From the NCBI GenBank assembly GCA_031556065.1, contig JAVBTR010000052.1:32941-96940 (forward strand): DNA of 64,000 nucleotides. The letters run 5' to 3'. Position 1 is the first letter of the stretch; every line of letters starts with the position of its first letter. This document shows positions 58,360 to 64,000 of the stretch, piece by piece. The notes under the pieces are model-generated. The model had not been told where the DNA came from, did not search any database, and saw only the letters and a list, made by a program, of their open reading frames with translations. The position numbers and the translations under genes are program-made. The stretch is from JAVBTR01 sp031556065 (GTDB lineage Bacteria; Bacillota; Clostridia; Christensenellales; Aristaeellaceae).

Positions 58360-60081
58360 ATGTCTGCCCAAATGAAGAAATTCTTTTCCTATTACAAGCC
58401 CTATAAAGCCGTCCTGGCCCTGGATCTGTTCTGCACCCTCCTCATGGCTGCGGCTTCCGTGGCCCTACCCATGGTGGTGCAGCATGTACTGAAAACCATT
58501 ATCCCTTTAGGCATCCCCAAACCCCTATACCTTTGGGGCGGGGCCATGGTGGGGCTGATTCTTATTTACATGCTGGCGGAAATGTTTATGGATTACCGCG
58601 GCCATCTTATGGGCGCCATGATGGAACGCGACATGCGCCGGGAGCTGTACGACCATTACCTGGATTTGCCCCTGAGCTTTTACGATGAACAGCGCCCCGG
58701 CCAGCTGATGAGCCGGCTGACAAACGATCTCCTATCCCTTTCGGAGCTGTTTCACCACGGCCCGGAGGATTTAATGCTGGCCCTCTTAAAATTTTCCGGT
58801 GCCTTGTTCCTGCTGTTTTCAATTAACCCACAGCTTACCTGGCTGGTGCTTTTGTTTATGCCTATTCTGACAGGGTTCGTTATTCTCTTTAACCGCAAGC
58901 TCAACCAAGCCCTTAAAATGGGCCGAACCGCCATTGGGGATATTAACAGCAAGGTGGAAGACGCCCTTTCCGGCATTCGGGTAGTAAAATCCTTTGTGAA
59001 CGAGGATTTGGAGCGACAGCGTTTTTCCGCCCTGAACCAGCGTTTCTTGGAAAGCCGCAGGCAGGGCTACCGCAGCGAGGCCATGTACTATTCCCCCTTT
59101 AACGCCCTTACCCAATTAATGACCGCCGGTGTGGTGGTGCTGGGGGGCATGGGTATTTTAAACGCCCAAATGGATTTGGCCGATCTAATGGCCTTTGTTT
59201 TGCTGGTAGGCAACTTTATCGAGCCCATTCAGCGGATCACCAACTTTTCACGGCTATACCAGGAGGGGGGCACCGGCTTTGAAAGGTTTATGGAAATGCT
59301 GGCCTTCAAGCCCGAAGAGGATCGCCCATCAAAGGAACCCGTGGCCGTCAAAGGGGCCCTCACCTTTGAAAACGTGGATTTCCACTACGAAAGTCGGCCC
59401 GAAAACGTCTTAACCAAGCTGAACCTGTCCATTGCCGCTGGGGAGTATGTGGCCCTGGCCGGGCCTTCCGGGGCGGGCAAATCCACCCTCTTTAGCCTGA
59501 TCCCCCGTTTTTACGACATTACCAGCGGCAAAATCACCCTGGATGGCCGGGATACCCGGGAGATCGGCCTGCGGGAGCTCCGCCAGTGTATTGGCATTGT
59601 CTGGCAAGAAGTGTACCTCTACGCCGATACGGTGCTGGAAAACATTCGTTACGGCCAGCCCAGCGCCACAAGGGAGGCGGCCATTGCCGCTGCCAAGGAA
59701 GCCAATGCACACGAATTCATCATGGCCCTGCCCCAAGGCTACGACACGGACATCGGCCCCCGTGGGGCCAAGCTTTCCGGCGGCCAGCGCCAAAGGCTTT
59801 CTATTGCCAGGGTGTTCCTTAAAAACCCGCCCATCCTCCTGCTGGATGAGGCCACCAGCTCCCTGGACAACGAAAGCGAAAAAGCCATCCAAGAATCCCT
59901 GGAGCGGCTGGCCCATGGCCGCACCACATTGGTGATCGCCCACCGGCTTTCCACCATCCAAAAAGCCCAGCGCATCCTGGTTCTAGGCCCCCAAGGGATT
60001 GTAGAACAAGGCACCCATCAGGCCCTTTTGGCCCAAGGCGGCGAATACGCAAGGCTTTACAATATGCAGTTCGAGCAATAG
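58360..60081 (+). CDS. ABC exporter (fused membrane and ATPase domains)
   Basis: 573 aa half-exporter. Membrane helices span about 15-290, with the ATPase following: GPSGAGKST, LSGGQRQRLSIA, ILLLDEATSSLD, IAHRLST. It lacks a C39 peptidase domain, so it is not by itself a bacteriocin-cleaving exporter. It belongs to the multidrug/lipid class and is controlled by a leader attenuator, pointing to antibiotic or peptide stress. GGAG before ATG. It could export the peptide at 57910. Confidence 0.93.
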   Translation: MSAQMKKFFSYYKPYKAVLALDLFCTLLMAAASVALPMVVQHVLKTIIPLGIPKPLYLWGGAMVGLILIYMLAEMFMDYRGHLMGAMMERDMRRELYDHYLDLPLSFYDEQRPGQLMSRLTNDLLSLSELFHHGPEDLMLALLKFSGALFLLFSINPQLTWLVLLFMPILTGFVILFNRKLNQALKMGRTAIGDINSKVEDALSGIRVVKSFVNEDLERQRFSALNQRFLESRRQGYRSEAMYYSPFNALTQLMTAGVVVLGGMGILNAQMDLADLMAFVLLVGNFIEPIQRITNFSRLYQEGGTGFERFMEMLAFKPEEDRPSKEPVAVKGALTFENVDFHYESRPENVLTKLNLSIAAGEYVALAGPSGAGKSTLFSLIPRFYDITSGKITLDGRDTREIGLRELRQCIGIVWQEVYLYADTVLENIRYGQPSATREAAIAAAKEANAHEFIMALPQGYDTDIGPRGAKLSGGQRQRLSIARVFLKNPPILLLDEATSSLDNESEKAIQESLERLAHGRTTLVIAHRLSTIQKAQRILVLGPQGIVEQGTHQALLAQGGEYARLYNMQFEQ

Positions 60082-60092
60082 CGGACGGAGGG

Positions 60093-60149
60093 ACGTAAGG
60101 GGCTTCGCCCCTTAACCCCACTTAAGGGATAAAATCCCTTAAGAATCCC
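60093..60149 (-). repeat. Dispersed two-hairpin repeat, copy 6
   Basis: On the minus strand: GGGATTC, stem TTAAGGGAT/ATCCCTTAA, GTGGGGTT, stem AAGGGGCGAAGCCCCTT, ACGTCC. It lies between the convergent exporter and Cro/CI-type genes. Confidence 0.75.
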
Positions 60150-60161
60150 ATCATAGGGCAT

Positions 60162-60512
60162 TTATTTTCTTTTTGCCTTCATGGTTTCAATGAGGTTTTC
60201 TATAAAACTTAATTCTTCCACACTCATATCCTCCAATTGCTGGAGGATTTTCTTTATGCGGGGGTCCATCGGCTTCGTTTGGTTTAATGTATGGCTAGAA
60301 GCATCCTCTGTTTCGCCCCGGAGATAGGCTTCTGTGGTATCTAACAGCTGGGCAACCATTGCCAATTCTATGGGATTAGGTGATGATTTTCTGTTTTTCC
60401 AATCAGTCATCTTGCCACGGTAACCATTGATTGCCGTGTTAATATGTGATTGCTTTATTCCCTTTTCCTTCGCCAATTGTAGTATACGATCAATGGTGTC
60501 TATCGCAATCAC
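60162..60512 (-). CDS. Cro/CI-type (XRE) transcriptional regulator
   Basis: About 116 aa from GTG 60512, or 129 aa from ATG 60551. The HTH is TIDRILQLAKEKGIKQSHINTAINGYRGKMTDWKNRKSSPNPIE, then a helical tail ending KAKRK. The start is unsure: ATG 60551 would put operator and divergent promoter inside the gene and lacks a ribosome site. GTG 60512 overlaps GGGAGG. It faces the unknown gene at 60677, and two repeated sites in the gap match this class. Confidence 0.8.
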   Translation of the reverse strand: MIAIDTIDRILQLAKEKGIKQSHINTAINGYRGKMTDWKNRKSSPNPIELAMVAQLLDTTEAYLRGETEDASSHTLNQTKPMDPRIKKILQQLEDMSVEELSFIENLIETMKAKRK

Positions 60513-60524
60513 CTCCCAAATTCT

Positions 60525-60573
60525 GATTATAGTCAGATTATATATTGACATCCGATTAAAGTTGGATTATAAT
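60525..60573. promoter_or_regulatory. Bidirectional promoter with Cro/CI-type operators
   Basis: Plus strand: TTGACA (60545-60550), 17 bp, TATAAT (60568-60573). On the minus strand TATAAT at 60566-60571 shares the same symmetric ATTATAAT, with TTAGCA 18 bp away. Two 18-bp direct repeats matching at 15 of 18 (60525-60542 and 60554-60571) begin GATTA and end GATTATA. Confidence 0.7.
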
Positions 60574-60676
60574 GTACATAACATAGAAATGCTAAGCTAC
60601 CCAAGGGTAAATATAGCACTTCATTATAGCATAACCCATTCCTTGAAGCAAAGCTGAAATCTGGGAGGATTATTTC

Positions 60677-61105
60677 ATGAACATTTTTAACAACATCAAC
60701 GCCTTCTTCCAAACGTCCCTCTTGGATGAGCTGCTGGAAGCAGAGCAAGCCCTCTTTCAAACCGTATTGCAGCTTCGGCAAGCTTTAGGGGAGCGGGCCT
60801 ACTTACTGGATCATTACTTATCTTTAATTTTTGAAGTATTGCAAATAGGCTGTGTGGAAAACCTGGCAGAGCAGGGCACCTGGGAATACAGCCGCATTAA
60901 CAGTCAGGCCCGAAAGCTGAACAATGGAGAAACCATCAGTCAAGAAGACTTGGCCTTTCTGCAAAAGAGCTTAGACCAGGTTAAAAATACTTACAAGGAA
61001 ACAGAAACCATTTTGCATTTAACAACTGCGCTAGCCGCCCCGGAAATGCTGGCCGATGCATTTAAAACCTTTATTATGTGGGCGAGCCTCAAATGGAAAA
61101 CCTGA
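60677..61105 (+). CDS. Unrecognised 142-aa protein, probably helical
   Basis: I do not recognise a family. The sequence is nearly all helix, with LDELLEAEQALFQTVLQLRQALGE likely a coiled coil, and no signal peptide or strong membrane segment. TGGGAGG precedes the ATG. It is controlled by the divergent Cro/CI-type regulator and overlaps a following 54-aa gene. The arrangement recalls small regulator-controlled modules such as toxin-antitoxin or defence loci, but nothing in the sequence proves it. Confidence 0.7.
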   Translation: MNIFNNINAFFQTSLLDELLEAEQALFQTVLQLRQALGERAYLLDHYLSLIFEVLQIGCVENLAEQGTWEYSRINSQARKLNNGETISQEDLAFLQKSLDQVKNTYKETETILHLTTALAAPEMLADAFKTFIMWASLKWKT

Positions 61106-61257
61106 ACGAACAGCTTCGGCGGCGATTCGGTTACTTTTCCCCGGCAATGCCCTTTTTACGGGGTTTTACCTATTACTATCTGCTGGCTCTTAGCCACCGG
61201 GATATGGAAACCAACAAGCAAATCTTTCAGTTGAAGCTGGATACCCTTGGTTCATAG
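61093..61257 (+). CDS. Small unrecognised 54-aa protein, overlapping the previous gene
   Basis: Starts at ATG 61093 within the last codons of the 142-aa gene (13-bp overlap) and ends TAG 61257. Basic N-terminus (NLNEQLRRRFGYF), then an aromatic stretch (FLRGFTYYYLLAL) that is short for a membrane helix. No good ribosome site, so translational coupling is likely. No assignable function. Confidence 0.5.
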   Translation: MENLNEQLRRRFGYFSPAMPFLRGFTYYYLLALSHRDMETNKQIFQLKLDTLGS

Positions 61258-61337
61258 GCTGCGCCGCGGGGATTAAATCAAGTGCAATAACGATTGTTTC
61301 TTTAGGGCATGCTATCGGTGAAAAGGAGTGAAGCTGC

Positions 61338-61493
61338 ATGGCCAAAAAAGGAATGAGGCGCCCTGATCCCAAGGCACCTCACGGAACAGAAAGCAATAAA
61401 ATCACCCATTTCCCCAAGAACGATGTGCCGCCCGTACCAGAAATTCAGGGGAAGGCGAAAACAGGGAACGCTAAAGCGGGCAGAATAAAGTAG
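61338..61493 (+). CDS. Small basic 51-aa protein
   Basis: MAKKGMRRPDPKAPHGTE, then a low-complexity Lys/Pro/Gly-rich tail ending KAGRIK. AAAAGGAG is well spaced from the ATG. The basic, disordered character resembles small ribosome- or spore-associated proteins; I cannot name the family. It lies alone between the small-gene pair and the Dabb gene. Confidence 0.6.
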   Translation: MAKKGMRRPDPKAPHGTESNKITHFPKNDVPPVPEIQGKAKTGNAKAGRIK

Positions 61494-61524
61494 TAAAAAG
61501 AGCTAGGGCGTGTTTCAAAACGCC

Positions 61525-61812
61525 CTAATCTTCGCAGTCGAAGATCACTTTATGGGCCAAATAGTTCGCAAAATTGGCTTTCCACTCCCGGTGGATAAAA
61601 GAGGCGTCGAAGAAAGACAGCGCCTCTTTTTCCATGTCCAGAATAATCATCAGATCGTAACGGATTTCGGAATGGATGCAGGCCTGGTGAAGGGAAACCT
61701 TATGAATACCCGGCAGGGTTTCCGCTTGTTTAAACAGGGCGAATATATCGCTAAAAAGCGCGTCCCTGTCCGTTGCCAGTTCATTAAATTTGACGATAAT
61801 ATAATGCTTCAT
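61525..61812 (-). CDS. Dabb-domain (stress-responsive A/B barrel) protein
   Basis: 95 aa dimeric alpha/beta barrel. MKHYIIVKFNEL starts the first strand, and FFDASFIHREWKANFANYLAHKVIFD ends with the conserved helix-strand. Such proteins are small and of unclear function, sometimes lyases or cyclases. The start overlaps the GrpB stop by 4 bp. Confidence 0.85.
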   Translation of the reverse strand: MKHYIIVKFNELATDRDALFSDIFALFKQAETLPGIHKVSLHQACIHSEIRYDLMIILDMEKEALSFFDASFIHREWKANFANYLAHKVIFDCED

Positions 61813-62333
61813 CCTTGTTGGGCCATGGCCTTGGCGATGACGCCTTCGATAAAATCCGACTTGGCTGCGGTATAGGAAGGCCTGTCATCTGCGTATTTTT
61901 CCGCCAGGGTTACCTTTAAATCGTTGTATTCCTTAGCGATTTCCGGGTTCTGGTTCAGGTAGCGGCAGAAAAGCACATTGGTGCGATAAGACTCGCTGCC
62001 ATTGGGGTAGCAGTGAACGTGATGGGTGGCCACATCATTGGCCACCCGCTTAATATATAGCACCCGGCCGCTGGCATCCTGCACCCCGGCGTTTTCATAG
62101 CTGGCAGCCGCCATAGCTTCGTTATCAATAGCGGCCATATCGTTAATTAATACCGCGATATCCAATATGGGCTTGGCCACAATGCCGCCGATGGCGGTGC
62201 TGCCTACGTGAGCCATTTCAAGGGCATTTGCGCCGAAAAGTTTTTTCATTTCTTCCGTGGCCAGAAGGTATTCGTTGGCCCAGTTATCGTCGTGCTCTGC
62301 CAAAACGGTTTTATTGCGCTGTACACCGATCAA
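61809..62333 (-). CDS. GrpB-family nucleotidyltransferase-fold protein
   Basis: 174 aa. The N-terminal VQRNKTVLAEHDDNW, then AHVGSTAIGGIVAKPILDIAV (GSTA and the later D pair of the nucleotidyltransferase fold), and HVHCYPNG. Molecular role is unknown. The likely start is TTG at 62333 with GAGG upstream. It is coupled to the Dabb gene downstream. Confidence 0.87.
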   Translation of the reverse strand: MIGVQRNKTVLAEHDDNWANEYLLATEEMKKLFGANALEMAHVGSTAIGGIVAKPILDIAVLINDMAAIDNEAMAAASYENAGVQDASGRVLYIKRVANDVATHHVHCYPNGSESYRTNVLFCRYLNQNPEIAKEYNDLKVTLAEKYADDRPSYTAAKSDFIEGVIAKAMAQQG

Positions 62334-62412
62334 AGAAATTCGCCTCTTTCATTTGTTGTCGTAAATATAGTATACTATGGTTAAAGCTATTCGGCAAGGG
62401 AGGGTAATTACG

Positions 62413-62925
62413 ATGAACGATATAACAAATGTGATTCGGGCACGGCGAAGCGTGCGAAAGTACAAGGCAGGGGCGGAAATCCCTCAGGACGACCTGCGGC
62501 TCATTTTAGAGGCCGCCATGATGGCGCCCAGCGCGTGCAACACTCGGCCTTGGGAATTTGTGGTAATAAAAAGCCAGGACGTGCGGGAGAAGATCACGGC
62601 CATTCATCCCTATACCAAGATGCTGCCAGACGCATCGGTAGGCATTGTGGTTTGCGGGCTGGGCGAAATACAAGAAGGCATCGCCAAAGGGTTCTGGCCC
62701 CAAGATTGCGCAGCCGCGATTGAAAACATGCTTTTGCAAGCCACAGGGCTTGGGTATGGGAGCTGCTGGTGCGGGATTTACCCCAGCGAACAGCGGGTGC
62801 AGGCGGTTAAGGAGATCATTGGGGTAAAAAGCACGCCGGTGGCGGTGGTTGCCATAGGGGTAGCTGAAGAAGCGCCAAAGCAAAGGGGCTTTTACGACGA
62901 AAGCAAGGTAACATATATAGATTAA
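62413..62925 (+). CDS. Nitroreductase-family flavoprotein
   Basis: 170 aa FMN enzyme. RARRSVRKYK binds FMN phosphate, MMAPSACNTRPWEFVVI is the family signature, and GLGYGSCWCGIYP and VAVVAIGVAEEAP follow. It uses NAD(P)H to reduce nitro or quinone compounds. The start at 62413 has AGGGAGGG upstream. The frame is open 12 codons earlier. Followed by a dispersed repeat. Confidence 0.92.
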   Translation: MNDITNVIRARRSVRKYKAGAEIPQDDLRLILEAAMMAPSACNTRPWEFVVIKSQDVREKITAIHPYTKMLPDASVGIVVCGLGEIQEGIAKGFWPQDCAAAIENMLLQATGLGYGSCWCGIYPSEQRVQAVKEIIGVKSTPVAVVAIGVAEEAPKQRGFYDESKVTYID

Positions 62926-62985
62926 GGGTCAAGGGATGAATCCCTTGCAGGGTGAGGGGGCGGTGCCCCTTCAGGGTTTGTAACA
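62926..62985 (+). repeat. Dispersed two-hairpin repeat, copy 7
   Basis: GGGTC, stem AAGGGATGAATCCCTT, GCAGGGTG, stem AGGGGGCGGTGCCCCTT, then GGGTTTGTAAC. It lies between the convergent nitroreductase and PHP genes. Confidence 0.65.
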
Positions 62986-62989
62986 GGCG

Positions 62990-64000
62990 CTAATTCAAAA
63001 GGTAAACGGGATTGGTGATAGCCATATTCATAAACCCACTATCAGCAACAAAAAGCATAAAACCCGCATCGCCCACAGCAAAATCAGGGCAGTCAAAACG
63101 ATATCTATACAAGTCACCCTCTTTGCCTTCGGCCTGTAGGGGAAAGAGACTTTTTTGATCGCCAAAGATAACAGCAAGCTGGTTCACTGGCTTCACAGCA
63201 TAAAGGTCCGCAGCAATGCTAGCCTTTTTGTTATGTACCTGTATGCTTTCTCCTGGCCCTTTGCCATTTACCGTTGGTAAAAGAATAGGCCCGTTTGTCA
63301 CCACGTTTCGCCCTTGCCGCAAGGCCCTAAGAATATTTTTTTCCGTAGGCGGGCCTTCCACAAAAACGCAATTGCGTACGTCTCCGGTGCCAAAGCTGCT
63401 CTGCACCCATTGCTGCCAGACGGGCACAAGCTTTGAGGCAACGCGCTCTATAAAATTTGCAGAGGCAATGAGTTCATAGGGAAGGCATTTGCTGTTTTCT
63501 TGAATAAAACAGCAAATGCGCTTTATGCCATCAAACAGGCCGTGAAAATCATCCGCCCGAATATTGTGGGTATCGCTTCCTGCTACCGCAGGGATAAAGA
63601 CGCCCGATTTCATAAGGGAAAGCCAAAGCTTAAACGCGGCATCGTTAGGAAGCCCCGGCAGCATAGGCAGCGAGCCGTTCCATATCTCAATCCCCTCAAA
63701 AATATCAATCATATCTGTAAAGCGCTCTGGAAAGGCGATAGCAGTTTGAAATTCGCGAGGGTGATTAATCACAGGAAAGCCGCCTAGCGACTTGATTTGA
63801 TTTGCGACGCGTGTAAATTCGCCCCGCAGCACTTCATCCGTGCGTTCCTCCTGCCCCGGAATTCGGTAAACCACCTCCTCCACGGCACCATGGGCGGCAA
63901 CGTGGCCATTGGTAGTAGATATTTCTTTTGAGCGAATAGGGGTAAAAAAATCTGTTTCCAGAGCCCGCCATACAGCATGGTTCAAAATATTGTGATGGTC
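62990..64000 (-). CDS. PHP-type metal hydrolase, CehA/McbA-like (partial, N-terminus outside window)
   Basis: About 337 codons visible, reading in from beyond base 64000. The visible frame begins DHHNIL, which continues the PHP His motif; a TTG at 63985 is not the true start. NHPREFQ and GSDTHNIRADDF supply metal ligands, as in CehA/McbA-type proteins. The C-terminal 120 residues are beta-rich. The substrate is unknown; members include phosphodiester and carbamate hydrolases. Confidence 0.85.
   Translation of the reverse strand, partial: DHHNILNHAVWRALETDFFTPIRSKEISTTNGHVAAHGAVEEVVYRIPGQEERTDEVLRGEFTRVANQIKSLGGFPVINHPREFQTAIAFPERFTDMIDIFEGIEIWNGSLPMLPGLPNDAAFKLWLSLMKSGVFIPAVAGSDTHNIRADDFHGLFDGIKRICCFIQENSKCLPYELIASANFIERVASKLVPVWQQWVQSSFGTGDVRNCVFVEGPPTEKNILRALRQGRNVVTNGPILLPTVNGKGPGESIQVHNKKASIAADLYAVKPVNQLAVIFGDQKSLFPLQAEGKEGDLYRYRFDCPDFAVGDAGFMLFVADSGFMNMAITNPVYLLN

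Noticed and set aside
1..64000. CRISPR arrays, tRNA or rRNA genes
   Set aside because: No regularly spaced direct repeats and no cloverleaf or rRNA-like sequence were seen in the gaps on either strand.

Overview
The window reads as a chromosome segment of a spore-forming anaerobic Clostridia-class Firmicute with a fairly high G+C content by eye. It carries spoIIGA-sigE-sigG and spo0A, pyruvate:ferredoxin oxidoreductase, a reverse rubrerythrin, LL-diaminopimelate aminotransferase, Feo iron uptake, and three CUT1-type sugar ABC systems of the LplB/LplC kind found in plant- or mucin-glycan-degrading gut and rumen bacteria. Most genes have a consensus AGGAGG-like ribosome site, and many have textbook sigma-A promoters with 17-bp spacers. 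I see no rRNA, tRNA, CRISPR array, prophage or insertion sequence.

Layout. 1-4.7 kb: LplC/LplB-type permeases (the first is cut by the window edge), a divergent AraC regulator and a GH42 beta-galactosidase. 4.7-8.2 kb: a Crp/Fnr regulator facing a dicluster ferredoxin, then an unrecognised gene coupled to a membrane Ser/Thr kinase. 8.2-21.8 kb: an alpha-mannoside locus with lactonase, SDR dehydrogenase, GH38 alpha-mannosidase, a GntR-LacI hybrid regulator, a permease pair with its binding protein, a GH3 glycosidase and a ManD-type dehydratase. 21.9-24.2 kb: a MarR-controlled ABC exporter. 24.6-35.6 kb: reverse rubrerythrin, thrC, a P-loop protein, a radical SAM protein, a dapF-dapL-amidohydrolase-hisH-hisF-gtrA run, threonine aldolase, a QueD-like protein and a Fur-family regulator. 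35.8-38.8 kb: feoA-feoA-feoB and a small Cys-rich partner. 39-42.6 kb: an exported putative Cys hydrolase and the sporulation sigma cluster. 42.7-50.1 kb: a GH4 alpha-galactosidase divergent from a second glycan operon. 50.3-53.8 kb: aspC, a citrate/homocitrate-synthase-like gene and spo0A. 54.2-57.8 kb: PFOR. 57.9-64 kb: a double-glycine Cys peptide, an ABC exporter behind a leader-peptide attenuator, a Cro/CI-type regulator divergent from small unknown genes, and scattered enzymes.

How the genes fit. The alpha-mannoside locus contains, in one interval, the enzymes for a non-phosphorylative route: mannoside to mannose (GH38), mannose to mannonolactone (SDR), lactone to mannonate (lactonase), mannonate to 2-keto-3-deoxygluconate (ManD). 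The sugar-oxidising steps are inferred. A shared palindrome, TTTGTTATAACAAA, sits at the start of the transporter operon and of the ManD gene, with a degenerate copy at the GntR-LacI promoter. This ties the locus into one candidate regulon.

A second theme is a dispersed two-hairpin intergenic repeat with compensating stem changes, present at six intergenic loci in both orientations. One copy lies in the 5' leader of PFOR. I also found several operator dyads placed exactly where they should act on recognisable promoters.
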